DNA of 64,000 bases from Actinernus sp. WN-2022 (GCA_030867875.1 JAOWCC010000286.1:1-64000), one strand, 5' to 3'; shown: positions 45,428 through 56,394, numbered from the stretch's first letter. Made by a program: numbers and translations. The notes: generated from the sequence alone by a model not told the origin.

Positions 45428-46014
45428 ATGCTTCTTAAGGAGTGCCAGTTATCTCGCCCTCCGATTGGATATTCGTTATACTTAAAGAACTACAGAAAAG
45501 GCTTCGTTCTCTCTTACGCATCTCCATTCATACGGGATTGCAAAACAGATGACCCACCCACCCGCCCTGGTCAGATCTCTGATATAACTTATGTATTTGA
45601 TAGCCCTGATACTGTATATATATTTCAGGCTGTTCAGACTCTGCTACAGATGCTTCCGAGTGGGACACTGGGCCAAGGATTGCAGATCTAATTCCTCAAG
45701 TTTTCAACAGCCCCCAAATCGCACCGGTTTCCCTTATTCGAGCGGAACACACTATGCTAGGACCGGAATGGGAGGTATCAGCGATTCAGCTTCAGGATCC
45801 AAGTGAGGCCACACGGGAATTGATAGAGGTAGTTAACAATCAGTATGAGTACGAAAAGCATACTAGTATACCGCAAGTTAAAGGAAATCTCAATAGGAAC
45901 GATCAATTTTGGCTTACTATCGGAGCACCAGAGTACATACGAAAGGTAATTAGTGACGGGTACACGCTCCCTTTTGTCGAATTGCCGCCGAATAACATCA
46001 GTAAGAACAATAAA
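45428..46014 (+). pseudogene. Outer retrotransposon A: gag zinc knuckle and RT N-terminal part
   Basis: At about 45637-45690 a CCHC knuckle reads CYRCFRVGHWAKDC. From 45754 the frame LQDPSEATRELIEVVNNQYE, then YEKHTSIPQVKGNLNRNDQF and PEYIRKVISDGYTLPFVELP is the N-terminal edge of a DIRS/Ngaro-type RT. The coding frame is cut at NNK (46014) by element B and resumes at 51512. Frame changes occur between the knuckle and the RT. Knuckle and RT seem to belong to one element because of order and spacing. Confidence 0.65.
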
Positions 46015-46017
46015 TAT

Positions 46018-46171
46018 ATTTTGTAGCGTTACGGAATGTAACAATCGGGTAATGAGTTGGCAAGTATTGCTATTTAAACCCTCTTGGGATATGTTTCAGA
46101 GTATTTAAAGAGTTAATTAGTATGTAGAATCATTCGAAGCCATCTCTCTCTACCGAATTACTACATTCCTT
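46018..46171 (+). repeat. Split direct repeat A1
   Basis: Nearly identical to A2 at 51079-51232, differing by only a few substitutions (for example GGAATG versus GGGACG). It ends just before the gag start at 46175. Confidence 0.9.
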
Positions 46172-46174
46172 ACG

Positions 46175-46948
46175 ATGTCGGACACAGATCGTGATATCCT
46201 TGTTAGTGAACCTGAACCAGAATCCCAGTCTACAACCTCTTCACAGCCTTCAGCGTCCGGTCTATTCAACTCTGAGGCACTTGAACTATTTTCACAGGTA
46301 CTAGATTCGAAGTTTGATCAAAAATTTGCATGTTTCAAAAGAACTTTGAAGGAAAGAGAGTTGTTTCATGAATCCCAACTCAAGAAACTGAAAACCGAAA
46401 CTAAAGCGTCGGGCCCGTTCAAGTTTAAGGGGAACAAAATTCAATTTGAGTTTAATAGTGCTGTTCTGGACAGCCTTGAAGTCGCTGGTAAGAATCTCCT
46501 TGACGGAGATCTTTCGAAAGTAAATTCTGAAATCGAAAAGTTGAAGACAACAGTCAACAAAAGGAATAAGATAATAAGATTTGCTGATAAGAGTCCTGCA
46601 GGTTGGTCGGCAGTGGAAAATTCCGATGACGAGAAGAAACTTCGCTCCGCAGAAAAGAGGGCTATGGCCAAGATCAAAATTAAAAAGCAATCCAAGAAGC
46701 CTCCTAGCCGTACGGGTCCTCCAATCCGAGAGCAGTTATCGGAGCCGTCCGTGCCTTTTCACTCACAGCGTTCAGGCTATTCGATGCAGCCCTTTCGTAA
46801 TTCCTTTCGTGGCCGCCGACAGCCACAACCCAGTGATAAGTGCTTCAACTGTGGGCAATTCGGCCACTGGGCAGACTCCCCGATCTGTCCAAACAAATAT
46901 AGGGTCTATACCAACACTCGTCCCTCCACCAGCACAACTACCCACTGA
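46175..46948 (+). CDS. Gag-like protein of element B
   Basis: 257 codons, intact. The N-terminus is acidic and Ser-rich (EPEPESQSTTSSQPSASGLF), the middle helical (LLDGDLSKVNSEIEKLKTTV), then a basic segment (RAMAKIKIKKQSKKP), and a C-terminal CCHC-like zinc knuckle CFNCGQFGHWADSPIC with His and one spacing expanded (C-x2-C-x4-H-x5-C). The start is ATG 46175, four bases after repeat A1. The pol frame overlaps its end, implying a frameshift or reinitiation. Its role would be to bind element RNA and form particles. Confidence 0.75.
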   Translation: MSDTDRDILVSEPEPESQSTTSSQPSASGLFNSEALELFSQVLDSKFDQKFACFKRTLKERELFHESQLKKLKTETKASGPFKFKGNKIQFEFNSAVLDSLEVAGKNLLDGDLSKVNSEIEKLKTTVNKRNKIIRFADKSPAGWSAVENSDDEKKLRSAEKRAMAKIKIKKQSKKPPSRTGPPIREQLSEPSVPFHSQRSGYSMQPFRNSFRGRRQPQPSDKCFNCGQFGHWADSPICPNKYRVYTNTRPSTSTTTH

Positions 46949-47412
46949 TAGAAGCGTTGAACCCAGGCATAAAGCTGCTGCAGACAGGTTAGAAAAAGAT
47001 GAGTATAGTTGTTCCTATTTAATTGAACATGAGCAGACTGATGAGTCTGTTTTGTTAGGGACCAGATGTGTTGAGTATTTAGTAAGTTCGGAGGAAAATA
47101 CTAAAGTGAAAGGTCGACTCCGGTCGCATATTGAGTCCGGAAAATACTTCCAAATTGAACTCAAAATCGTTGTCAATGGAGTTTTCCTTGCCAACTAGAC
47201 TTGTTTACTCGGATGCCAGCGACACTGGTTGCGCAGCCTACATATCACTGGATAATACGGCTTTATCCTATAAGAATTGGGATAAAATTGAAATGAAACA
47301 GAGCTCCACATGGAGGGAACTAAAATGTGTTGACTACGCCCTGCATAGTTTTAAGCACTTGCTATCTGGTAATACTGTTAAGTGGTTTATTGATAACCAA
47401 GCAGTTAAGAGT

Positions 47413-49251
47413 CATGTCTCATCAGAATTTTCTTTCCGGCTTTTTTTCGAGTTCAGTGTTTTTTAACCCAACAACCAAAGAAGAGATGATAGAAATTGCC
47501 AACAGCTTTAAACCAGGAAAAGCCTCTGGGTATGACAACATACCTATGTCTATAATAAAACAATCTATTGATATTATTTCTGAACCCTTGACTCACATTA
47601 TCAATTTATCCATTAGTCATGGTATTGTTCCTGATGAAATGAAAATTGCTCGCGTGATTCCTCTGTTTAAAGCTGATAAACAAGATGTGTTCACCAATTA
47701 TAGACCAGTCTCAATTCTACCAAGCTTCTCTAAATTTTTGGAAAGAGTAATTTATAACCGCCTATTGATATACATTAATAAATGTAATATTTTAAATGAT
47801 AATCAGTTCGGTTTCAGAAAAAATCACTCTACAGCGCTTGCTTTGATCAACATATATGATAAAATTTCATCTGCAATTGATCGTAAAGAAATTGCTGTTG
47901 GAATTTTTCTAGATTTATCAAAAGCCTTCGACACTGTTAACCACAGCATTCTTTTTGACAAACTTGAACATTACGGGATTCGTGGCATAGCATTAGATTG
48001 GATTAAAAGTTACTTTTCCAACAGAACACAATTCGTTCAGTTTAATGAGCACTGCTCTTCTCCTAAAAAGATTTGCTGTGGGGTACCTCAAGGCTCAATT
48101 CTTGGTCCTTTATTTTTTTTATTGTATATCAATGACTTGAATAATGTTTCTAATGTATTAGAGCTTATTCTATTTGCTGATGACACAAATATATTTTTCT
48201 CTCACAAAGACCCTGTTTACCTGATCAATACTCTGAATGCTGAAATAAACAAATTATCAGATTGGTTCAAGGCAAATAAACTCTCATTGAATTTAACAAA
48301 GACAAAATTCATGATATTTAAACCCAGACAAAATAGGCAATGTCATAATCTTCAGTTGGTTATAAACAACCAGATAATTGATCAAGTAAAAGAAACCATG
48401 TTTCTAGGGGTAATACTAGATGAACACTTATCTTGGAAACCATATATATCTCATATAGCCAACAAAATATCGAAATCTGTAGGAATCATTTTTAAATCTA
48501 GTTTTTACCTTTCCAAAACGTCTTTACGAACACTGTATTATGCAATGATTTATCCTTACCTTCAATATTGTAATTTAGTCTGGGCTTCTACTTACCCATC
48601 CAATCTTCGTCGTATAGTACTACTTCAAAAACGTGTCATTAGAATCCTAATGAAGACTAAATTTGATGCTCACACTGATCCTATTTTCAAAGAACTAAAC
48701 ATAATTAAATTCCATGACATTATTTTGTTACAGATAGGTCAATTTATGTACTCCTACAAAAATGGTCTTTTGCCAATTAAATTTAACAACAGGTTTTTAA
48801 CAAATGATCAAGTCCATAATTACAACACTAGAAATGCTCCAGCTTTTCGCACTCCCTTATGTAAAACCAACATAAGGCAGTTTTCTGTATACTTTCAAGG
48901 TCCAAAGTTATTTAATTCACTTGATACTGAACTTATTAACTCCGCCTCCCTTTCTCTTTTCAAAGTAAATTTTAAATCCTATCTCTTTTGTAAATATTAA
49001 TCATGATTAATTATTATTAAGAAAACAGGTAACGCAAAAAATAACAAGGAAAAAACGCCAGTTCGTCATAGTTACTCGTTATGTTTATCCACTTGCTGTT
49101 ATTTTAAGAGGAAGCCTAAATTCACATAAGCCCTTAATGGTTTCTTTTTAGGCTTCCTCGCCATTAACCTTTATATATATTTACTTTGTATTATCTACTT
49201 TGTAACTTCTATTAGTGGCGAATAAAATACAATACAATACAATACAATACA
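47413..49251 (+). mobile_element. 5'-truncated LINE C inside element B
   Basis: The LINE is bounded by a perfect AAGAGT duplication (47407-47412 and 49252-49257). Removing it rejoins NQAVKS to IVESGSMKAH of the RNase H in frame. Its 3' untranslated region has a stem-loop (GAGGAAGCCTAAA at 49108-49120 with TTTAGGCTTCCTC at 49147-49159) and an AATAC-type tail (ATACA)n at 49225-49250. Confidence 0.92.
47414..49000 (+). CDS. LINE C reverse transcriptase, intact frame
   Basis: About 528 codons from the ATG at 47414, right at the truncation point. RT motifs: FKPGKASGYDNIPMSIIKQS (motif 1), NYRPVSILPSFSKFLERVIY (2), GFRKNHSTALALINIYDKIS (2a), GIFLDLSKAFDTVNHSILF with motif A Asp, CCGVPQGSILGPLFFLLYIN (B), LFADDTNIFF with the Asp pair (C), ANKLSLNLTKTKFMIF (D), FLGVILDEHLSWKPYI (E), then a thumb and CR1/Jockey-type C-terminal blocks (PYLQYCNLVWASTY, LQKRVIRILM, HNYNTRNAPAF). 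No stops or shifts over 1.6 kb, so the copy is recent. The endonuclease and ORF1 are lost by 5' truncation, so it cannot move by itself. Confidence 0.92.
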   Translation: MSHQNFLSGFFSSSVFFNPTTKEEMIEIANSFKPGKASGYDNIPMSIIKQSIDIISEPLTHIINLSISHGIVPDEMKIARVIPLFKADKQDVFTNYRPVSILPSFSKFLERVIYNRLLIYINKCNILNDNQFGFRKNHSTALALINIYDKISSAIDRKEIAVGIFLDLSKAFDTVNHSILFDKLEHYGIRGIALDWIKSYFSNRTQFVQFNEHCSSPKKICCGVPQGSILGPLFFLLYINDLNNVSNVLELILFADDTNIFFSHKDPVYLINTLNAEINKLSDWFKANKLSLNLTKTKFMIFKPRQNRQCHNLQLVINNQIIDQVKETMFLGVILDEHLSWKPYISHIANKISKSVGIIFKSSFYLSKTSLRTLYYAMIYPYLQYCNLVWASTYPSNLRRIVLLQKRVIRILMKTKFDAHTDPIFKELNIIKFHDIILLQIGQFMYSYKNGLLPIKFNNRFLTNDQVHNYNTRNAPAFRTPLCKTNIRQFSVYFQGPKLFNSLDTELINSASLSLFKVNFKSYLFCKY

Positions 49252-49907
49252 AAGAGTATTGTCGAATCAGGTAGTATGAAAGCGCATTTACACAAGCTAG
49301 CTGTAGATATATTCTACTGTGCTCAAGATAATAATATTGATATTGACCTAGAGTGGATACCCCGCACCCTTAACGAGAAAGCTGACTATCTCAGCAAGAT
49401 AGGCGACTATGAGGACAGGAGAGTCAGAGACGTTTATGTTCGTGCAGCTGTGTCCTACTGGGGACCATGTACTTTGGACTGTTTTGCGAGCTCAGAAAAT
49501 CACAAGTTTCCCAGGTTTTATTCTAAGTTCTTCAATCCAGGATCACTTGGGATAGATTCCCTTTTATTTAGTTGGTCTGGTGAGTTCTGCTGGTTAGTAC
49601 CGCCAGTTTACCTTATTCCTAGAGTCATTAAACATGTTTGCGTTAGCCAGTGCCGGGCTATTCTGGTAATCCCAGTGTGGCCGTCAGCAGTTTTTTGGCC
49701 GTTTCTTATCAACCATGATGGTACATTTCGAATTTTTATTGCTGATTTTCTCTATGTTGAGAATGGAAATGACGTGTTCGAGCATGGTGCAAATAAAGAA
49801 ACCCTCTTTGGATCGGACAAATTCAATACCCCGGTAGCTTTCCTAATATTGGTGGGGTTCTCGCCTGTTTTTGGCCACTGGGCCTTTTTCAATACTAACA
49901 TTATACT

Positions 49908-50946
49908 ATGAATTGTTCTGTCCCTTTACAGGGCCAAGATGCGTTTTCAATTCTGATCAATGGTATTACAGATCCTGAACTCTGCAGTCTGGCGGCATGT
50001 TTACCACTAAGAGCAGTTGAAGCTAAAGCTCCAAGTACAGTGGATAGGTATTCCAGAGCCTTTCACGAGTTCAAGATTTGGGCATCCAGTTATACTGAAA
50101 TTCAGGTGTTACCGTCGAACCCAATTTCTGTTGCATTATATCAAGAGTATCTTCTCCAAACTAAATGCGTTTATTCCAAGCTCGAGTCTGCTGTCTACGG
50201 GATCCAGTGGGCTCATAATATATATGGCTTGAATAGCCCCTGCAATTCAGGTTTAGTGAGAAATGTTTTTGAAGCTAGTAAGCGTGCTTTGGCTAAGCCT
50301 ATCATAAAGAAAGAACCTATCACCCCAGAGATGATCACTGAAATATGTCAGAAATATGCTAGTCCTGCTACGACTGTCCCTGACTTCCGTATAGCTGCGC
50401 TCTGTGTTACAGCCTTTAATGCCTTTTTGCGTTTTAATGAGCTTGCTAGTCTGCGCTGTTCTGATGTTAAATTCTGTTATAAAGATCAAAACAATTTTGT
50501 TGAACTATACATATTTAAAAGTAAAACAGATATATACAGAGATGGTTCTAGGGTCCTTATGGCCCAAACCAATGACATTTCATGTCCCTTCAACATTCTG
50601 TCAAGATATGTTGAGATAACTAACCTAGATCTTTCCTCTTCGCTACCATTTTTCCGCGGACTGCGTTATTACAAGTCAGATCAGACTTATCGTTTGCGTA
50701 ACACCGGTTTAAGCTATACTCGCACAAGAGTAATACTTTTACAAGCTATATCTGATTTAGGCTACCCTAAACATGTTTGGTCTCCATAGTCATAGGAGTG
50801 GAGATGCTACTGCTGCAGCTAATGCCGGAATAAATGATCGCCTCTTTAAACGACACGGTAGATGGAAGACAGATCGCGCTAAAGATGGCTATGTTAAGGA
50901 TAAACTGCAGTCTCTGCTTTCAGTTTCTCGTAGCCTGCATAATTAA
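49908..50946 (+). pseudogene. Tyrosine recombinase of element B, one frameshift
   Basis: Begins at ATG 49908 overlapping pol (ATGA). The N-terminal core-binding domain covers residues about 35-120 (LRAVEAKAPSTVDRYSRAFH, ALYQEYLLQTKCVYSKLESA, VYGIQWAHNIYGL). The catalytic domain starts with AFNAFLRFNELASLRCSDVK (first Arg) and FVELYIFKSKTDIYRDGS (Lys strand). At about 50785 a one-base indel sends the frame to a TAG; in the next frame it continues GLHSHRSGDATAAANAG (H-x-x-R), KRHGRWKTDRAKDGYVKD (H-x-x-W then Tyr) and stops TAA at 50946. All catalytic residues survive, so only the indel kills it. The next feature downstream is repeat B1. Confidence 0.88.
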
Positions 50947-50963
50947 TCTCTTTCTTTATCATC

Positions 50964-51078
50964 GAAGGTGCGGGACATCAATAAACGAGATGCCCGCCCC
51001 TGATCTGTTGTTATTGTGTTATGCAGTTTAGCTATTAAATGTTTTATGCTCGTTTCAGTGTGATAAGAGTATAGATAT
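50964..51078 (+). repeat. Split direct repeat B1
   Basis: About 110 bases nearly identical to B2 at 51403-51511 (CATCAATAAACGAGATGCCC, then CTGATCTGTTGTTATTGTGT). It starts 17 bases after the recombinase stop and abuts A2. Confidence 0.88.
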
Positions 51079-51232
51079 ATTTTGTAGCGTTACGGGACGT
51101 AACACTCGGGTAATGAGTTGGCAAGTATTGCTATTTAAACCCTCTTGGGATATGTTTCAGAGTATTTAAAGAGTTAATTAGTATGTAGAATCATTCGAAG
51201 GCATCTCTCTCTACCGAATTACTAGATTCCTT
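51079..51232 (+). repeat. Split direct repeat A2
   Basis: Near-identical to A1 (46018-46171). Contiguous with B1, reproducing the circle-junction arrangement expected for Ngaro/PAT-type elements. Confidence 0.88.
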
Positions 51233-51402
51233 AATTTTAATTATCTATCTACGATAAATGTAATGAGCGACAAGAACTTAATTTAAATTGTCATCAGTGA
51301 CGCTACCACTTTTTTTGGGTATGCTAGATTTCATTACCCTGTATGTCTGCCATAGTTAGTGCAATTAAACATTAACCTGTTACAGTATACTATACTGTGT
51401 GT

Positions 51403-51511
51403 CCGGAACATCAATAAACGAGATGCCCGCCCCTGATCTGTTGTTATTGTGTTATGCAGTTTAGCTATTAATTGTTTTATGCTCGTTTCAGTGTGATAAG
51501 AGTATAAGTCT
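51403..51511 (+). repeat. Split direct repeat B2
   Basis: Matches B1. It forms the right end of element B; about 170 bases without features separate it from A2. The base after it resumes the RT frame of element A. Confidence 0.85.
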
Positions 51512-52030
51512 GCATCAATGCACCCCGAGAGTTGTAGAATAAGCAATCCTAGAACTTTTGGAATCGGGGCGTCACTGAAGTTGACCATACTCCATGGGTG
51601 GTCAACCCCCTGTCAGTTTCTGCACAATCCAACGGGAAGATGAGGCTCATATTAGATCTTAGACACATCAATAAATACTTACGCAAAGACAAAGTAGCTA
51701 TTACATACTTTACAATGAAGATTGTAAAGTAGCTATTACATACTTCCAAAAAGGAGTTTATATGATATCATTTGATCTTAAAAGCGGTTACCACCATATA
51801 GACATTGCAACTAAACATCAAACATTCCTGGGATTTTCTTGGGTAGGAATCCAGGTATCGCTCAAGAGGAATTATCTTTTTTACAGTTCTGCCTTTTGGC
51901 CTGTCAACCGCACCGTATATATTCACAAAGTGTTTGAAACCGCTTGAAAAATATTGGAAGTTGCAGGGAATAAAAGTGCCCTTATTTCTCGATGACGGTT
52001 TGATAATAGAACACAATCAAGAAGACTGTG
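51512..52030 (+). pseudogene. Outer retrotransposon A: RT continuation
   Basis: The frame resumes with SASMHPE, then LLESG, TEVDHTPWVVNPLSVSAQSN, GKMRLILDLRHINKYLRKDK, a duplicated stretch (GTAGCTATTACATACTT occurs twice), MISFDLKSGYHHIDIATKHQ with motif A Asp, TFLGFSWVG and finally LFLDDGLIIEHNQEDCV with the catalytic Asp pair. Several frame changes occur between blocks. It is cut at TTAA (52031-52034) by the Kolobok element, and no later continuation is visible in the window. Confidence 0.75.
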
Positions 52031-53161
52031 TTAAAGTGCCACTATGATCAAATTTCACGGATTTGATGTTTTTGCATTTTCAAAAAGTTTATTTGGTTTT
52101 TAATAACCTGTCCAAACCATTTTTCATTACGAGCAGGGGAAGACGCTTTTTTTCGTACCGTATTTCTTGAGATTTTGAGGCCGCCATTATTTGAACGTGT
52201 TCCAGCATGAGGCCGAGGCTCGCCAGCTAGTAAGCGGAAATGACGTCAAAGTCTCAACATGAAAACTTCACATGGCTAATTTTCACTGACAAATATCACT
52301 AGAAGTCACATTCAGCGAAATGTTTTCCCAATTTTCTTGTTGTTAATCGGTAATCCACGGTGCTGGGCTGCATCATGCCAGGTAGTCGATGTGTTGTTCA
52401 AGGCTGCAGTAATACCCCAAATCATTCCGCTGGTATCTCGCTGCATTCTATCCTACACACCGGGCAATTTTTACCACACAAGGGAGGTTTATGGTCTGTT
52501 CGGATCACTTTAAGTCACCGTGTTTTGAAAGGAGCATCCACCTAGAAGGACTGAGACGCTGGCTCCTGCCAGGTTCCGTTCCAACAGTGTGGAAGAGAGA
52601 ACCTTATCAAGAGCCGTCTTCCGCACGAAGCCGTCGAAAGGTGAGCATGTACTGTAAATTTTGCTCCGGGGATAAGGAAACAGCTTCTTTCTCGTAATAC
52701 TCATAAATTCAATAGAAGGCCATCGAAGTAATGCACTTTCATTAATAGATTTTTTTTAAATTTTTCCAAACTATGGTTTGATTTTGGAGAAATTCGCATG
52801 TGGGAAATCAAATTTGTGATTCAAAGATCTTTTGTGTTCTCCCTTTCCCATTGCTAGATGGTGTTTTCTTTACATTTTCACAGTAAAAATGGTCAACAGC
52901 ATGCAATTTCCTACAATTAAACTTTGATTGTAGACATCTCAGACTGCGCCGGGTCTATTATTCTTGGGGTAGTTCTTACGCGAGCCATACTAATAAAATA
53001 CGGATTACATTGTCTTCATCGATTATATAGGTTGTCAAATAATTACTCGTCGCTAGAAAAAGCTCTCTTCCGAAAGAACCAAAAGCCAGTGGTAGTACTA
53101 CTATGGACTGTTCTGAAGATCCGCAGAACCAACAGGTAAGGTTAAGTTTTATAGCCTATAG

Positions 53162-53373
53162 GGTGCGTTTACGGAATAAGAATACTGTAGATGGTCTTTG
53201 AAAATAACTGGTTCAGGAACATTTTGCACTGTATAAAGCTCCCATATGACATTTAGCCATTTTAGGATACATTCAATATTCCAATAGGTAAAAAATCTCG
53301 ATATAAGTGATTTGTAGTGATCATTCTGTGTATTCTTATTCCGGAATGTCGGTCAATCGAAGTCGAACGCACC
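53162..53373. mobile_element. MITE with GGTGCGTT ends in a Kolobok intron
   Basis: The left end GGTGCGTTTACGGAATAAGA and the inverted right end GGTGCGTTCGACTTCG, with CGGAATAAGAATAC repeated just inside. Right-end flank GTACTAGA and left-end flank GCCTATAG are only partly alike, so the target duplication is unsure. hAT-like ends are possible. Confidence 0.55.
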
Positions 53374-55028
53374 GTACTAGAACATCGAATATTTCCTTTA
53401 CTCATTCTAGACAGTGTCAGTAGCTTGCATTGATAATTAAATTATTCTATTTATGGTCTCCTTTCTCTCCAAGATTGATGTCAGTTCACCTCCACAATTG
53501 CTGGTCTCTTCACCCTCCCTTGCAGCAGCTCACACATCAGTATTACGCAAAGTACGTACCTTTCATTCGACTTTCATTCATATGCATTGAGGAGTTCTTG
53601 CTATTGTTGATAAAATTACAACTTGTGTAGGCTGAATGCGAAATACTTTCTCTACAACATCAACTTTTTCCCATTACTGGCAGACTGATTCCCAAATAAC
53701 CGTGCCTGCAGCCCCTACAAATGCTTCAACTTCCATTGTGACCGATCACACATGTTCCATAGATGCTGAGGATGCACCAGAGACAGAGTACATTTTGTCA
53801 AGTACCCCAAACACGGTACATTGTATCTGAATGTCACTAATATGTAAATGTATGAAGGTCTATGAAGTAAATCAAGACATTAATAGCCACAATTTTAAAT
53901 TAGTGAAACGTTACGCGGTAAGAGAATAACGGAACATTTAAATGTTCTTATAAATATTCACTATACCATGGCTGTATGAAAACACAGTTTTCTCTATATC
54001 AAGCAGTTTGATTTGCCTTCAGCTGTGTCACTGCACCACGACTAATCCTATTTGTAGCTCAATGATACTTTATATCTAATTTAATATTGTCAGTGGTGAC
54101 CTGTCAACTCCAGCAGTATCTCCATGGACCATTTATTTGATGCTAATTTTACAGTAATTTGTGATATCCTAAACAACTCTTCAGATTTTCCTTATGCTGC
54201 ATTCACAGACTGTAATTTACATGTATACATGTACTTTCTATTAATTTAGTGTTTTACATGTATTTTTCATGTAACAGTTATACTTTAAATATTTATAGAC
54301 ACCTACAGAAGTTTCTGAGGGGGCAGAACCTTGTCCAATCTGTGAAAGTCTAAAAAAGGAGAAGAAACAGCTGCAACGAAAATTGCAGAGAACACAATGA
54401 AAGCTGAAACAGTTAAACCTTAAAAATGTATCCAACCAGATGGAGTGGGCAAAAACATTTGAAGATGTGAACCAACAACCAGTGTTGGTATCATCAGGTA
54501 TGTATTATGAAATTAACCAATGGCTTTCATAGAATATCATCCCTTTCAATAACTTCTGAAGTAGCTGACATATCTCAAAAAGTAGAAAAATATTGTTGTC
54601 TTTTTCTTTATCACATACTTTTAATACCACAAGTTATAAAATTGAAAACAGCAGTCAACTTAGCTTGACAAATTAACAGACTTCATTCGTCGAAGTTATT
54701 GAAAGGGCTGAATATATGTATGCTATTGCTACCATTGTTTCATCAAATAATTTGTTTTAAAATTAATGATAAGAAAGTTTATAGATTAATACTAACTAGC
54801 CCATTTAATGTGTATTACGTCTGGTTTTCTTGACATGTTAATGTGGCACTCAATAGTTTAAAAAATACTCAGTCTCATGTCCATGAGAATATATATTTTG
54901 TCCATAACATTTGTTTTGCTTGCTTGTTTTGTAAGTCTATAGCTTTTTAGACTTTAATGACAGCCACATACTTTTGTTAGTTTGTCCAATTCATAAAAAT
55001 GTTTTATGCATTCTAAATTGAAATGTAA

Positions 55029-55162
55029 ATTGAAGGCTGTGTGCAAAAAGGGCATAAGTGACTCTTGATCACATTCTAAATTCTCCCTTAGAAAACAAAG
55101 AAATTGAAGGAGAATTTGGAATCCGATCAGGAGACAGTCCTTTTTGCACACAGCCCTTCAAT
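55029..55162. mobile_element. Palindromic MITE (copy 2, complete)
   Basis: ATTGAAGGCTGTGTGCAAAA and the inverse (TTTTGCACACAGCCCTTCAAT) form the ends, then GGGCATAAGTGACTCTTGAT and the inner CTCCCTTAGAAAACAAAG centre as at 36834-36957. 134 bases, non-coding. Confidence 0.8.
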
Positions 55163-55699
55163 TGATTTGAAGGGACTTATTAGATTAATCTCAACCATTC
55201 TTAGAAACTCAAACTGCTGATGATGATACATGTACCAGTGATGCATGTGAAACCATGGCACAAGAACCAGAAGATGAGGACATGGAGGATAAAAATGGCA
55301 GAGAGGAAAAGGAAAGTTATGAGGATCCACCCTGGGCACCTGAAGAAACTGAAAATGCCTACATGAACACTGGAGATGACAATGACAGTGAAGAAAGTTC
55401 AAAACCTAGGTATCATAAAAATACTGTGCTAAGTGTTATAACTTTAGTTCTATTTCATGAGATTTTTAGTCAATCAGAGGTCTGCATTTTGGTCTCATGC
55501 ATGAATCTAAATATGCAATGACCACCAGATGAACATCACTAGTGATCTGGATATGTAATCCAAATCACTAGTGATTTTCATCTCTGCTCTCATTGGGTAT
55601 CAAGATTCATGCATGTGATGGACCTAATTAAGCTGCAAGGATTACAGCAAAAGTATGATTTTGCACGAAGAGAAGTGAAAGAGAAGGAAATAAAAATCG

Positions 55700-55787
55700 G
55701 TGTCCAGAGTGTGATTCAAACCATCGTCCTCGTGGCTACTTCCAACTACTAGTCCTCTGTCTTGGCCACTACGCTATCAGGCCATCT
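55700..55787 (-). mobile_element. tRNA-derived SINE head, second family
   Basis: On the minus strand TAGCGTAGTGG (A box, 55776-55766) and GGTTTGAATCA (B box, 55722-55712) are correctly spaced, but no tRNA stems pair. It differs from the SINE at 36195 in the intervening sequence. It lies in a Kolobok intron. Confidence 0.55.
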
Positions 55788-56394
55788 GTTGAAATGACCA
55801 TCACAAAATAACAATCACAACCCTTGTAGTCAGCTATAATTGTATGCAATAAGATACCAGGCATACAATACTTTCTAATGATCTATGAATGTAGGTATTG
55901 TATTCGTGTGAGAAGCAATATGAAAAACTTGTGCTTCATTGTTGATCAATAAAAGCACTCAGCGAAAGCGGTCTCATGCTTTCATTGCTTCTTGGTGTTT
56001 CAATTCCCTGATCAACAACTCGCTCTCGTTTTTGTATTTATTATTATTTAGTGATCAAAAAGTATAACTTCATCTTAAATCACTTTCTTTCAATCATGAT
56101 CATAGACTAGATTGTGAGGGAAAGAATGTCCGAGAGAAGCCAAAGGGAATTGTTTTCCTATCGAAACTGTTACTCCTATTCCAGTACTGCGACTTGTGCT
56201 TCTCAAGTAATCCTGATCTCAGCGTGCCTCAGACAGGTACCATGTTGACCATCCAGTCCAGTTGCAGTAGTTGTATGGGCATTTACACTTGGAAGAGCCA
56301 GCCATATCTTCTTGGAATGTTCCCTGCTGGGAATATTCTTCTCAGCTTTGCAATTCTTTGTGCTGGTGCTTCTGTAAATAAAGTTCTCTTGGCA

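Larger units (their letters stand above)
46900..49911 (+). pseudogene. Pol of element B: RNase H with deleted RT, split by a LINE
   Basis: The 5' part overlaps gag (IPTLVPPPAQLPTDR, HKAAADRLEKDEYSCSYLIE, VKGRLRSHIESGKYFQIEL). The RT core is missing, and the sequence jumps near 47190 to RNase H (RLVYSDASDTGCAAYISLDN, STWRELKCVDYALHSFKHLL, VKWFIDNQAVK). The reading continues after the LINE (49252) as SIVESGSMKAHLHKLAVDIF, LEWIPRTLNEKADYLSKIGD and a C-terminal domain with LDCFASSENHKFPRFYSKFF and FCWLVPPVYLIPRVIKH. Catalytic Asp, Glu, Asp and Asp of RNase H are all present. Stop TGA at 49911 overlaps the recombinase ATG by four bases. Confidence 0.75.
46015..51511 (+). mobile_element. Tyrosine-recombinase retrotransposon B with split direct repeats
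   Basis: Ngaro-type layout: A1 (46018-46171), coding region, B1 (50964-51078), A2 (51079-51232), B2 (51403-51511). A1 and A2 are near-identical over about 150 bases (GTTACGG, then GGGTAATGAGTTGGCAAGTA); B1 and B2 over about 110 bases (CATCAATAAACGAGATGCCC). B1 and A2 are contiguous. The coding region has gag, a pol that lacks its RT core, RNase H and a tyrosine recombinase. It interrupts RT A without a target duplication, as expected for a tyrosine-recombinase element. Confidence 0.85.
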
